A stretch of DNA of 64,000 bases from JABDGM01 sp046349975 (GCA_046349975.1 JAXMBH010000023.1:1-64000), one strand, 5' to 3'. Numbered from the stretch's first letter, positions 34,765 to 43,664 are shown. Translations and numbers: made by a program. The notes: generated from the sequence alone by a model not told the origin.

Positions 34765-35733
34765 CTACGGAAGCTTCTTCGTGCGATTCGTCCACGGCAA
34801 CTTGAGCGCCGCGACATTTTCGGTCAGGAATTTTACGATCTGGCCGTTGACGACGTCGCCGGACTTCGAGAGTAGCGAATCGCCCTGCAAGCTCGAAGCC
34901 AGCGGGCTGACTTCAAACCCTCGAGTTCCCTGTCCGCCCGTCTTTTTCAACTCCGGGTGCACGCGCTCGATTTGTTTTTCAATGCGCTGAAAATCGGGCT
35001 TGAGCTTTTGGTCTTGCGCGCCGTAGATCAGCATCCACGCTACGTTCTTCTTGAGCAGCAGCGACTTCATCGCGTCTTCCATCGTCAGGCCATTGTATGA
35101 CCACCGCGGTGAAATCATCACGATCGCTTTCACGTCCTGTCCTTGCTTGCCGACGGCTAATGGCGGCGCCGACCAATCCTGCAAGGCCCAATTGGCCGCC
35201 ACCCCGGCCCCAAGCCCCGAGCCCACAATGCATAGCTTGTTTAGGTTCAGCTCGGCGTCGTCGTTTTTCTCGACCAGGAAATTACGTACGGCTTCCATGT
35301 CCAAGCTCGCCATTGCATACAGGCCTTCCTTCGAAAGCTTCGCCGCGTCGAGGTCGGCCACGCCGCCTTGGGGTGAAATCTGCTTCGTGCTCTCGCCGTG
35401 CGCCCGCATGTCGACCAGGATCACAGCAAACGACGGGCTCTGAGCGCCACCCTGCCCCGCGGCCGCCAGCTGCGCCGCTAGTGGCATAAACACGGTTCGC
35501 GTGCTCTTGAAATCGTGCAGCATGACGACCGGCGTCGTCTGCTTCGCCTGGTCGGTGCCCTTGCGAGCCGAACCAGGAATATAGGTCAGCCGCAACTGCA
35601 CACCGTCCGACGTCGTCAATGACACCGGCTCGGCCCCGCCGGCGTCGTTGCCTTGGCCAAACGCCGGAGCAATCGTCGCGGATACGACTCCCAAAACGCA
35701 CAGCCAATAACCGAATTTCCGGCACGAACCCAT
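34765..35733 (-). CDS. Alpha/beta hydrolase-fold protein lacking the usual nucleophile
   Basis: The ATG at 35733 follows GGAGG and gives 322 residues. A signal peptide (LCVLGVVSATIAPAFGQ) precedes an alpha/beta hydrolase fold: VVMLHDFKSTRTVFMPLA near 69-86, VDMRAHGEST, and the elbow IVGSGLGAG (169-177). Aligning the elbow by its small-x-Nu-x-small spacing puts Gly173 where the catalytic Ser/Cys should be. The oxyanion HG is HD. A possible acid Asp241 (GAQDQK) remains, but no His follows in the usual place. It is probably a non-enzymatic or highly altered member. It is divergent from the vWA gene across about 230 bases. Confidence 0.78.
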   Translation of the reverse strand: MGSCRKFGYWLCVLGVVSATIAPAFGQGNDAGGAEPVSLTTSDGVQLRLTYIPGSARKGTDQAKQTTPVVMLHDFKSTRTVFMPLAAQLAAAGQGGAQSPSFAVILVDMRAHGESTKQISPQGGVADLDAAKLSKEGLYAMASLDMEAVRNFLVEKNDDAELNLNKLCIVGSGLGAGVAANWALQDWSAPPLAVGKQGQDVKAIVMISPRWSYNGLTMEDAMKSLLLKKNVAWMLIYGAQDQKLKPDFQRIEKQIERVHPELKKTGGQGTRGFEVSPLASSLQGDSLLSKSGDVVNGQIVKFLTENVAALKLPWTNRTKKLP

Positions 35734-35961
35734 TGAGGAATTCCTCCAAAGTGTCGATGCTCCCTGGGAGCCGCGGACTATTATAAGCAGGAACATGCCG
35801 GCAAACGAATCCGCCCGGACGACGAAATCCGAACATCCTCGTGACGCGATAGTTGCCGAAAACGCCGTCGCTACTGAGAATAGGTAGGATGGCCGATCGA
35901 CCCCCACAGGTCGCGGCCCTCCGGTTGACAACTGTGCCAACGAAACAGTGAGGGTCGTGTC

Positions 35962-37962
35962 GTGGCCACGGTCGAGAATCCGCGACGCTGGTGGGAGCTG
36001 AGCGCATGGCGACTCAAGCTGCGGCCGTTGCGCAAACTCTCAGCCTGGGCCGTCAGCTTCATTGCCCATCTGGCCGCTCTCCTTATCTTGGCCTCGCTCA
36101 CGCTCTACTCGCCGATCCGTGAGCGAATCATGCTGTCGCTCGCTCCGCCGGAAATCGACGCTGTTCCACTTCCGGCACCGCAGGAATTCGGTTTTTCACC
36201 AACTGAGCACGACCAGATTGGCGCAATGAGTTCCGGTGGCGGCCTCGAAGCGGCCCGGCCCATGGCGCCCCACCAGGCACTCGAATCGACAATCGCTTAC
36301 GAACTCCCGCCAACGACGACAACTCCAGCCGTTGGCCAAATCGAAGTTCAAGACTTCACACGCACCATTCTCGAAGGCCCGAATATTCCTGAGAACGTGA
36401 TCGTGAAAGGCTCGGGCGGCGTTGGCACGACCGGCGCCGCCGGCGCGGTCGACCGCATCACGAACGAAATCCTGCTCTCGCTCGACGAGCGCCCGACGCT
36501 CGTGGCCTGGCTCTTCGACCAAAGCGGCAGCCTCAAACCGCAGCGCGAGTCAATCGCCAAGCGGTTCGACCGCGTGTACAAGGAGCTCGGCGTTGTCGAG
36601 GCCTCCGGCAACGCGGCCTTTAGACAACACGGCGAGAAGCCGCTGCTCACTTCGATCGCCGAATTCGGCAGCAGCGTTCACCTGTTGACACCCAAGCCGA
36701 CGGACGACCTCGACGAAATCAAAGCCGCCGTTCGCGGCATCGACGACGACACGCAAGGCGACGGCCGCGAAAACGTGTTTGAATCGGTCGGCTTTATTGC
36801 TGAAAAATTCCGCCACCAGCGACTCGCCTCGCCGCGGCGGAACGTGATGATCGTCATTTTCACCGACGAAGCCGGCGACGACGTCCAGGCCCTCGACGCC
36901 ACTGTCGACCTCTGTCGCAAATACGAAATGCCGGTGTACGTCATCGGCGTCCCAGCCCCGTTCGGCCGCGAAACCGCCTATGTGAAGTGGATTGATCCCG
37001 ATCCCAAGTTCGACCAAACGCCGCAATGGGCCCCCGTTCATCAAGGCCCCGAGTCGCTCATGCCCGAACGCATCAAACTACTCTTTGGCGGCAAGCCCGA
37101 GGACGAAGAGCAAATGGACTCTGGCTTTGGCCCCTTCGGCCTCAGCCGGTTGTGTTACGAAACGGGCGGCCTGTATTTCACGGTCCACCCCGACCGCAAG
37201 ACCGGCAAACACATCGACCGCTGGGAGTCGGCCGCGATGTCTAGCTACTTCTCGCTGTTCTTCGACGAGCGGGTTATGCGAAACTATCGCCCGGACTACT
37301 TGCCGGCGAAGCAGTACCTCGACTTGCTGAAGTCGAATAAGGCCTGCGCGTCGCTGGTGGAAGCGGCTCAACTCTCGGCAACGACTTCGATGGAAAACGT
37401 CCGCCTGCGATTCCCGCGCATCGACGATGGCCAGTTTGCCCGCGAACTTTCCGACGCCCAGCGCGAAGCCGCCCGGCTCGAACCAAAAATCGAAGCGCTG
37501 ACCGCGATCCTGCGCCAAGGCGAACGCGATCGTGCCAAGGTCACCACGCCACGCTGGCAGGCCGGCTTCGACCTCGCCCTTGGCCGGACGCTGGCTGTGA
37601 AGGTCCGTACCGAAGGTTACAACGCTATCCTCGCGACGGCCAAGCAGGGCCTCAAATTCAAGGATGAAAAGAGTGACACTTGGGAGTTGCGATCGACGGA
37701 CAAGGTCACAATCAGCAGCGCGCTCGCGAAAGATGCCGACGACGCGAAAAAGTACCTCACGCGCGTCGTGACCGATCACAAGGGCACGCCTTGGGCGGTC
37801 GAAGCCGAAAAAGAACTGAAACGCCCGCTCGGCTGGGAATGGCAGGAACGCTTCACCGATGTCTCCGGCCGCGTGGCCCGCGCAGAAGCGAACCGCAACC
37901 GGCCTCGCCCCGACAAGCCCGAACCGCCGAAGAAGCTCCGCCGCGACCCGCCGCCGCTCTAA
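35962..37962 (+). CDS. von Willebrand factor A domain membrane protein
   Basis: The GTG start with GAGGG seven bases upstream gives 666 residues. A single span (AVSFIAHLAALLILASLTLY, 30-49) anchors it. A vWA domain follows at about 178-350 with an intact MIDAS start DQSGS (Asp186, Ser188, Ser190) and IFTDEAGDD near 294. The C-terminal 250 residues are mostly charged and helical, and end in a basic Pro-rich tail. vWA proteins hold metal-dependent protein-protein contacts. Similar planctomycete proteins are common and of unknown role. It is divergent from the degenerate hydrolase gene. Confidence 0.85.
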   Translation: MATVENPRRWWELSAWRLKLRPLRKLSAWAVSFIAHLAALLILASLTLYSPIRERIMLSLAPPEIDAVPLPAPQEFGFSPTEHDQIGAMSSGGGLEAARPMAPHQALESTIAYELPPTTTTPAVGQIEVQDFTRTILEGPNIPENVIVKGSGGVGTTGAAGAVDRITNEILLSLDERPTLVAWLFDQSGSLKPQRESIAKRFDRVYKELGVVEASGNAAFRQHGEKPLLTSIAEFGSSVHLLTPKPTDDLDEIKAAVRGIDDDTQGDGRENVFESVGFIAEKFRHQRLASPRRNVMIVIFTDEAGDDVQALDATVDLCRKYEMPVYVIGVPAPFGRETAYVKWIDPDPKFDQTPQWAPVHQGPESLMPERIKLLFGGKPEDEEQMDSGFGPFGLSRLCYETGGLYFTVHPDRKTGKHIDRWESAAMSSYFSLFFDERVMRNYRPDYLPAKQYLDLLKSNKACASLVEAAQLSATTSMENVRLRFPRIDDGQFARELSDAQREAARLEPKIEALTAILRQGERDRAKVTTPRWQAGFDLALGRTLAVKVRTEGYNAILATAKQGLKFKDEKSDTWELRSTDKVTISSALAKDADDAKKYLTRVVTDHKGTPWAVEAEKELKRPLGWEWQERFTDVSGRVARAEANRNRPRPDKPEPPKKLRRDPPPL

Positions 37963-37985
37963 CATTCTGTGAGCTGCCGCGCCGA

Positions 37986-38013
37986 GCAGCTGAATTCGCC
38001 AGAATTTAGCTAC
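37986..38013. repeat. Compact palindrome (family A)
   Basis: GCAGCTGAATTC and GAATTTAGCTAC pair around a short loop between the convergent ends of the vWA gene and a lipoprotein gene. It is the shortest copy of the GTAGCTGAATTC family seen in the window and may act as a shared 3' end structure. Confidence 0.65.
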
Positions 38014-38062
38014 GTGGGCTCAGGTGCTCCCGTCCCCAGCCCCAAGTCCGCTCGACCGCGCT

Positions 38063-38734
38063 TCACCGATTCGCCATCGCGTCCATCGCGAACGCTTCGT
38101 TTGGATCATGGCGATAGAAATTCGTCGCCACGCGGTTCGCCACGATGTCGACAAACTCCCGCTCAAACTGCTGCACGGGCTTGTCCTGAGCCGGAATGCC
38201 GCTGTTCGTCGGATACAGTACTTCGCCGATGTTTTTGTTCCACATCTCCTTGCCGTGGTCCTTCATATCGTACACGGTGAGCGCTACGGAGGCGTGGCCC
38301 TGGTACAAAGTCTTGCCTTTGAACAGCTCGAAGTCTTCCAGTTCGATATGCACGACCTTGTCGGCATGCACCGCTTGAGCCAGTTCGCGGAAGTCACCCC
38401 AATCGCTTTCGTCGACCCAGTTGTCGACCTCGCGCGGATTGACTACGTCGACATTCTTCACATTCTTTACGAGCAGCTCGCTAACCTTGGCAGCAATCGC
38501 GCGCGAAGCGCCCGCATGACGAAACTCGTTCGACGACGGTGGTTTGCACATGACCACCACGCGTTGGCCTTTCAACCCGTCGCATTCAGCCGGCGCCAAA
38601 TTTCCGCCATCTAGAACATAAATGCCCGTCGCGATCAACGCAGGGCATCCCGTGTTCGACACGAGCAACACGGCGCTAAGCAGAAGCACGAAACAACGCT
38701 TAGCAACGGCAATTCGAGCGTGGGAACGATCCAT
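38063..38734 (-). CDS. Conserved lipoprotein of unknown function
   Basis: The ATG at 38734 has AAGGAG six bases upstream and gives 223 residues. A signal peptide ends in LVSNTGC, a lipobox. The mature part has an alpha/beta pattern with KGQRVVVMCKPPSSNEF, LLVKNVKNVDVVNPREVDNW and ADKVVHIELEDFELF, reminiscent of proteins that gather outer-membrane or curli-like assembly lipoproteins. I cannot assign it to a named family. It stands alone and converges with the vWA gene. Confidence 0.75.
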   Translation of the reverse strand: MDRSHARIAVAKRCFVLLLSAVLLVSNTGCPALIATGIYVLDGGNLAPAECDGLKGQRVVVMCKPPSSNEFRHAGASRAIAAKVSELLVKNVKNVDVVNPREVDNWVDESDWGDFRELAQAVHADKVVHIELEDFELFKGKTLYQGHASVALTVYDMKDHGKEMWNKNIGEVLYPTNSGIPAQDKPVQQFEREFVDIVANRVATNFYRHDPNEAFAMDAMANR

Positions 38735-39031
38735 CGTTTCTCCTTCGCAGTCGATCGCCCATTGAGAAGAGACTGAGCTGGGCGAAGACAAGGCCGCGAA
38801 GGATAGTCAGCCGCGCCGCTGCCGGCAAGGTGAGTTACCCACACAAACACCATCAAGCAAATACAGAGCCACAGATCGACGCTCGCTGCGCAAGCAGGAG
38901 GTGGCCCGCAGCTCCCTTACCACTAGCAGCCTCGGCGATTTCACTTGCTAGCAATCCGTGCACCCATCGGGAATCTCAAAGAATTGCACAGGTCGCCTGC
39001 GCCGCACTTGCGGTCCAGCGGCCACGCCAAT
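38735..39031. other. Intergenic stretch upstream of the lipoprotein gene
   Basis: No credible gene or clear repeat. It should contain the lipoprotein promoter (minus strand) and leads into the tRNA-Cys terminator. Confidence 0.4.
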
Positions 39032-39065
39032 AAAAAAGCCACCTCGCAAGTGATTGCGAGGTGGC
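39032..39065 (-). terminator. Rho-independent terminator of tRNA-Cys
   Basis: On the minus strand GCCACCTCGCAA and TTGCGAGGTGGC form a perfect 12-bp stem with a four-base loop, followed by TTTTTTA. It begins seven bases after the tRNA. Confidence 0.92.
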
Positions 39066-39071
39066 TGAAAG

Positions 39072-39143
39072 AGGCGCCGCCCGGATTCGAACCGGGGATG
39101 TCGGATTTGCAATCCGATGCCTTAGCCACTTGGCTACGGCGCC
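39072..39143 (-). tRNA. tRNA-Cys (anticodon GCA)
   Basis: A 72-base cloverleaf on the minus strand: acceptor GGCGCCG pairs with CGGCGCC, anticodon stem CGGAT/ATCCG flanks TGCAA, T arm has GGTTCGAATCC. CCA is not encoded. Confidence 0.93.
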
Positions 39144-39253
39144 GCACCGAAAACTCACAACAATCGTTTCGACTGAAAAGAGCCTTCAACTTGCTTAAAA
39201 ATTAAGCGATTAGGGGGACTTGGTCAAGTTCAGACGACCTGGGGGATAGCGTC

Positions 39254-39589
39254 ATGTTTAACGCCAAATTGACTCGACATACAAAATCGCACGATCAACT
39301 GGCGCGCGAAATCGCCGACCGCAGCCTTGCAGCTGTACTGGGAAATTTGGGCTCGCAAGCAGACACGATGTCTGGTGCTGAGCTCCGCGGTTACATTCGA
39401 GCGCACGCCTTCCCATGCGTGTATGCTGAAGCCGCAAAACTCACCGGCAACGTGTGGCCGCAGGAAGCGTTTAACCAACTCGTCGCATCGGCCTTGGAAT
39501 TGGCCACGCATTCGCTCCAACGACGCCTAAAATCACACCCCGTAGTGGTGGTGCCACTGCCTCACGTGCGGGTGAGAATCGCCGCCTAA
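39254..39589 (+). CDS. Small hypothetical protein
   Basis: The ATG is preceded by GGGGGA at a good distance. The 111 residues contain two helical stretches (DQLAREIADRSLAAVLGNLG and AFNQLVASALELATHSLQRRL) and a short Val-rich tail, with no signal or membrane segment. I recognise no family. The codon use and ribosome site support a real gene. Confidence 0.6.
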   Translation: MFNAKLTRHTKSHDQLAREIADRSLAAVLGNLGSQADTMSGAELRGYIRAHAFPCVYAEAAKLTGNVWPQEAFNQLVASALELATHSLQRRLKSHPVVVVPLPHVRVRIAA

Positions 39590-39703
39590 TCAACGTGACA
39601 GGCAGTCCGCGTGCCACGTTCGCATCAAGGTACTCCTATTCAAGGAGACTCCGCGCGCGATTTGAGAATATCGACCGGGGAAACGCCTGACGTCACGGCC
39701 GAA

Positions 39704-41575
39704 CTACCGTACTATCGGCTGTGGCCTCGCTGCCGATCGTGTGCCTTCGCTCTCAGGCGCCGGTCCATATCGATAATACACCTCCAAGCACATTGTTGCC
39801 ATCGCCGTTGTATATACGCGGCCACCGTAGCCGCCCCAGATGGTCTCTGTTGCCCAGCTGCCGGCATCTTCGCCGCTGGCCGCTTGCGACTTTACTAACG
39901 CGGCAATCATCGCGTCGTTCCATCTCCTCCAGGCCGCGCTAGCCGGTTCATTCGCCGATCGCCGATGGTGCAGGGCCAGCGTCGCGTAGTACCAGTAGTA
40001 GAGATTCGTCCGCTCAGCGCTTGGCAACGACGCCAACAATTGCGACGTAGCTTCCTCAGACGCCGCATCGGTCAACGTCGGCGTCCCCAGCTCTTGCAGC
40101 ATCAGCCGGCAGTAAAACGCCTCGGCCGTCATCGACGTGCTCATCGGGCTGTCGGGCCGGTAGCTCGCCAAGCCGCCGTTATTGCCACGCTGCACCGTTT
40201 GCAGAAAACGCTGCACGCGAATCCACGTGATATCCGGCAGCTTAATGCCGGCCCGCTCGGCACTCGCCAGCGCCATGATCTGCCAACCCAGTTGACTAGT
40301 GTCGCCCGTATCGCCGGGGCGATACCGCCAGCCGCCGGTCGACGTGTTCTGTGCCGCGAGACTGTAATTGACGGCTTTGCGCACGGCTGGGTCGAGTCGC
40401 CGATCGTTACTCACCGCCTGAGCTTCCGCCAGTGCAAACGTCGCCATCGAATGGCAGTACATTTGAGCGTACAGCGTCGCGTCGCCGTACAAGTTCCCAT
40501 CCGCGGCCTGCGAACGCAGCAAGAAATCGAGCCCGCGACGGACGTTGTCCTGATATTGTCCCTGAAGGTGGGAGTGACCGGCGCCCAAAAATGCGAGTAG
40601 CGCAAGCGCCGTCACGCCGGTATCGGCGCCGCGCCCAGCCCCGCCGCGGTTTTGGCCCAGCACCAATTCCTCGCGACCACCGCCGTACTGCACCGCGTCC
40701 CAGCGGCCATCGCGGGATTGGGCCTTCGCCAACCACACTAGCGCAGCTGCGACCGCATCCTCGGTTTCCGCATTGCCACCCTGCCCGGCGATGACGCTCA
40801 TCTTCCCAGCGCCGTTTCGCAAGGCATACACACTGGGCGTGGAACCGGACGCAGCTTCCGTCACACCGGGCGCAGTAGTAGCGCGCTTGGCGGCGTTCGC
40901 GGGCCCAACTGCCGGAACCGGTGCGATCAATTTCGCGGTTGCGCTGGGAGCTTCTGGAGCGGTGAGCGTGAGTGATGCAATTTCCTGGTGCGGCGCAGCT
41001 TCCGCAGTCCGTGGAATGGTGGTCGGCGGACTGGTATCCTGCGCGACGATCGGCTCGTCGACCTGCTTCGGCTCCGGCTTCGGCGATGCGTGGCTCGACA
41101 ACGCCGGCGTTGGCGCCGGCTCAGATGCGAGCTGTTCAACCGCCGCAACAGGCGCTGGCTCTTCTTTCAACGGCGGCGGTATCTCTAACAACTCTGGTGC
41201 AGCAACGACGTCGTTGTTCGACGCCGCAAACGCCTTCGCCGACTCGACTTGCACTGTGGCCAAACTGGCCGCCGGGAGTCGGGCATCCTCCACAATCCGC
41301 ACGCGAATCGGCGGTCCGCCTCCGCCACCACCGCCGGCTGCGTCGCCATTGACGATCCGCACCGTCATCGCCAGGAACGCGAGAATTAGATGGACGATGA
41401 GCGAAAGCAGCGCGCACTTTTGCAGCGGCCGCGATTGCCCCCACCGTGTCCATAGCAACCAGACCAGCGCAGCGGCCAGTGCCAGCGAGCCCAACCACAG
41501 CAGCCAATAACCGAGCTGAACGGCCGCGAGACACGTCGTTTCCCCGCCAACATACTGGAAAACGGCTGCGTGCAT
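39704..41575 (-). CDS. Membrane protein with TonB-like N-terminal layout and prenyltransferase/squalene-cyclase-type repeats
   Basis: The 623-residue protein has two N-terminal membrane spans (about 20-42 and 54-74: LLSLIVHLILAFLAMTV). A Pro/Ala/Glu-rich linker runs from about 95 to 240, and a toroidal alpha/alpha repeat domain from about 270 to 600. The latter shows QSRDGRWD, GVTALALLAFLGAGH, AQNTSTGGWRYRPGD and TAEAFYCRLMLQELG, the QW-like repeats of the terpene cyclase/prenyltransferase fold. The acidic DxDD motif of squalene-hopene cyclase is not seen, so a cyclase activity is unlikely. It starts 5 bases after exbD and follows exbB, where TonB would normally be expected. Confidence 0.82.
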   Translation of the reverse strand: MHAAVFQYVGGETTCLAAVQLGYWLLWLGSLALAAALVWLLWTRWGQSRPLQKCALLSLIVHLILAFLAMTVRIVNGDAAGGGGGGGPPIRVRIVEDARLPAASLATVQVESAKAFAASNNDVVAAPELLEIPPPLKEEPAPVAAVEQLASEPAPTPALSSHASPKPEPKQVDEPIVAQDTSPPTTIPRTAEAAPHQEIASLTLTAPEAPSATAKLIAPVPAVGPANAAKRATTAPGVTEAASGSTPSVYALRNGAGKMSVIAGQGGNAETEDAVAAALVWLAKAQSRDGRWDAVQYGGGREELVLGQNRGGAGRGADTGVTALALLAFLGAGHSHLQGQYQDNVRRGLDFLLRSQAADGNLYGDATLYAQMYCHSMATFALAEAQAVSNDRRLDPAVRKAVNYSLAAQNTSTGGWRYRPGDTGDTSQLGWQIMALASAERAGIKLPDITWIRVQRFLQTVQRGNNGGLASYRPDSPMSTSMTAEAFYCRLMLQELGTPTLTDAASEEATSQLLASLPSAERTNLYYWYYATLALHHRRSANEPASAAWRRWNDAMIAALVKSQAASGEDAGSWATETIWGGYGGRVYTTAMATMCLEVYYRYGPAPESEGTRSAARPQPIVR

Positions 41576-41580
41576 CGACT

Positions 41581-42018
41581 CTATCGCGTTATATCGCCAG
41601 CATTCGCGCCTGCGATGCGGACTGTAATGCCCAGTTCCGAAATACCCGCTTGCCGGCAGGCACCCAAGGCGCTAGCCACGTGCTGAAACGCGCATTGGGC
41701 GTCGCCGTGAATCACGACTGTTGGCTCGGTGAGTGAAGTGCGAGCGGCGGTAAGCTTCGCGACGAGCTCCGCGTCGGTCACTTCTTTCCCTTCCAGGTTC
41801 AACTTGCCATCGGCCAGGACCGCCACGACCATTGGCTGCTTCGGCGGCGCATCGTCACCTGCCTGAGCTACCTGCGGCACCGCCACCTCGATGTTCCGCT
41901 CCATCTCATCAAATTTGGTCGCCACCATGAAGAAGATAATGAGCAGAAACAACACGTCGATCATCGACGTCAAATTGAGCGCCGGCATCGCGTCGTCGTG
42001 TTGCAGCTTGAGGGGCAT
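41581..42018 (-). CDS. exbD: ExbD/TolR-family biopolymer transport protein
   Basis: The 145-residue protein has one N-terminal span (MIDVLFLLIIFFMVATKF), preceded by MPALNLTSMID whose Asp is the conserved proton-path residue of ExbD/TolR. A periplasmic domain follows (VAVLADGKLNLEGKEV, TVVIHGDAQCAFQHVASAL). It works with the adjacent ExbB-type protein as a proton-driven motor. The repeat-fold membrane protein gene follows 5 bases downstream. Confidence 0.93.
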   Translation of the reverse strand: MPLKLQHDDAMPALNLTSMIDVLFLLIIFFMVATKFDEMERNIEVAVPQVAQAGDDAPPKQPMVVAVLADGKLNLEGKEVTDAELVAKLTAARTSLTEPTVVIHGDAQCAFQHVASALGACRQAGISELGITVRIAGANAGDITR

Positions 42019-42035
42019 GATTGAGTCAAGAGCTT

Positions 42036-42094
42036 AGAGTCGAGAGTCATGAGCCAACAACACGCCGGTCGTCCGGCTTTTGACTCTCGACTCT
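42036..42094. repeat. Perfect 14-bp inverted repeat between exbB and exbD
   Basis: AGAGTCGAGAGTCA (42036-42049) and TGACTCTCGACTCT (42081-42094) are exact complements, with further partial pairing outside. In the transcript it forms a hairpin between the two motor subunit genes and may set their relative expression. Confidence 0.75.
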
Positions 42095-42107
42095 TGGCTC
42101 TTGGTTG

Positions 42108-42833
42108 TTATGCCGCCTTTCGCCGGATCGTCAGTCGCGTGCTCTTCCGTTCTTCCAGGCCTTCGTGGGAGACCAGGTCTACAAGCTCCTGGCCGTAGTG
42201 ATCGATCTCCATGATGAGGCTGTCCACGCGACCGACGAAGAACAGGTAAAAGACTAGGGCTGGTATCGCCACCAACAAACCGGTGGCAGTCGTAATCAGC
42301 GCCACGCTGATGCCCCCGGCGAGCAGTTCCGCACGGCCCATCGCTGGGCTATTGGCAATCACGTTGAACGCCTGAATCATGCCCCACACGGTGCCTAGCA
42401 ATCCCAACAGCGGCGACACGGTCGACACCCCGTTGAGCACCCGCAAATAGCGCCGCAGCACGTTGGCAATCCGCTCACCTTCATCCAATACCGCCTGCTC
42501 AACCTCGACGGCTGGCTTACCCCACTTCCGAATCCCGGCAGCGAATACCCGTGCGATGTGACTCGATTCACCTTCGCAACGATCTAGTGCGTCATCGCGA
42601 TCGAGCGCCCCCTCGCGCAGCTGAAGGAGAAATCGCTCAATGAATAGCTTCGGAATCACACGCCCGCGGCGCAAGCTAATCAGCCGCTCGAACACGATCA
42701 GCAGCATCACGAACGATGCCAGCAGAATCGGGATCATCACCGGCCCGCCCGCGAGCAGCATGTCGAACAAACTGCGAGTGGGAATGGCGAGCCCCGCAGG
42801 CCCTGCCGCGAGCAGCGTCGCAAAGGAATTCAT
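42108..42833 (-). CDS. exbB: MotA/TolQ/ExbB-family proton channel protein
   Basis: The 241-residue protein has three spans in the family order: MIPILLASFVMLLIVFERLISL, then GVSTVSPLLGLLGTVWGMIQAF, then SVALITTATGLLVAIPALVFYLFF. The conserved TVWGMIQAF and the TATGLLVAIPA segment mark it as ExbB/TolQ. It is the first gene of a three-gene minus-strand set with exbD and the repeat-fold membrane protein. Confidence 0.93.
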   Translation of the reverse strand: MNSFATLLAAGPAGLAIPTRSLFDMLLAGGPVMIPILLASFVMLLIVFERLISLRRGRVIPKLFIERFLLQLREGALDRDDALDRCEGESSHIARVFAAGIRKWGKPAVEVEQAVLDEGERIANVLRRYLRVLNGVSTVSPLLGLLGTVWGMIQAFNVIANSPAMGRAELLAGGISVALITTATGLLVAIPALVFYLFFVGRVDSLIMEIDHYGQELVDLVSHEGLEERKSTRLTIRRKAA

Positions 42834-42873
42834 ACTGCTGCCCTCTCACCTGCCAATGCACGCCCCACAACCA

Positions 42874-42941
42874 CGCAGCTGAAATCGCAAGAATTCAGGA
42901 TCTCTTGGCAGCGCATCTGAATTCCTGAGAATGCAGCTACG
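42874..42941. repeat. Inverted repeat upstream of exbB (family A)
   Basis: Arms CGCAGCTGAAATCGCAAGAA (from 42874) and CTGAGAATGCAGCTACG (to 42941) plus GAATTCAG / CTGAATTC pair imperfectly. Same family as 10023, 16312 and 37986. It is about 40 bases upstream of the exbB start, so it may lie in its leader. Confidence 0.75.
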
Positions 42942-43085
42942 CACCACGTTTCCTTAGAGCTGCTCTCCAGACAATGACAAAAGGAGGCCGAGAGAAACGG
43001 AGATGCGGAGATTGCTCTCTCCCGTCCCCTTTTCTCCCAGTCTCCTTATCGGTTTTTCTCCAGCGCCGGGTTCCGGCTGCGAAGC

Positions 43086-43664
43086 CTAGAACTTCGCATT
43101 TGCTCCGGTGTCTACGTTGCCAACCATGTGCAAGTGGTTATGGTCGATGTAGATGACTTCTTCGGCTTCTTCGTCACGCAGCGTGTGCGGCACAGGCCAG
43201 CCAACGCGACGGACGTCTTCGTAGTACACCGTGCACTTGTAATGGGCGTGATGCTGCTGAGCAGGCCCCACGAGCGGATATACTCGCGGTGGATCGACGT
43301 AGTCGGCAATCTTCGTCTTCACGATCCGGACGTTGTTGCGATTCCGTTCCCACAACATCGGGATGCCGCTCTCCGTCGGATGCACTTTCTCCATCGCACG
43401 CATGACTTCGTCGTCACTCGGCGGATCGAGTGCGACCGGCGGACCTCCCGATGTGACCGGCCCCAAAATCGGCACGCGATCATACCGCTCGTGTTCCCAA
43501 TACTGGTCTTCCTTCTGATCCTGGAAGTACGGACTGACCGGGATGGGCACCGAAAGAATACCCAAGCTCGGACCGCCCGTCGTAAAGCCCCAGAAGCAGC
43601 CGGTGGTGGTCAGGGACCATGTCACCAGTAAGATGCCGAATGCGGTGGTCTTCATCCTTGCCAT
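43086..43664 (-). CDS. Conserved planctomycete lipoprotein, function unknown
   Basis: The ATG at 43664 has AAGGGA six bases upstream and gives 193 residues. The signal peptide ends in SLTTTGC, a lipobox. The mature part is Pro- and Tyr-rich with DPPSDDEVMRAMEKVHPTES, RVYPLVGPAQQHHAHYKCTVYYE and ends with IDHNHLHMV. No domain is recognised. The His-rich end could bind metal, which is a guess. Confidence 0.7.
   Translation of the reverse strand: MARMKTTAFGILLVTWSLTTTGCFWGFTTGGPSLGILSVPIPVSPYFQDQKEDQYWEHERYDRVPILGPVTSGGPPVALDPPSDDEVMRAMEKVHPTESGIPMLWERNRNNVRIVKTKIADYVDPPRVYPLVGPAQQHHAHYKCTVYYEDVRRVGWPVPHTLRDEEAEEVIYIDHNHLHMVGNVDTGANAKF

Noticed and set aside
40773..41510. A 245-codon plus-strand frame opposite the repeat-fold membrane protein
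   Set aside because: It is the mirror of the Pro/Ala-rich linker, giving Gly/Ala/Ser-rich low complexity, with no ribosome site.
39704..41575. Squalene-hopene cyclase function for the repeat protein
   Set aside because: The DxDD acidic motif is absent, and the long linker and membrane spans do not match a hopanoid cyclase.
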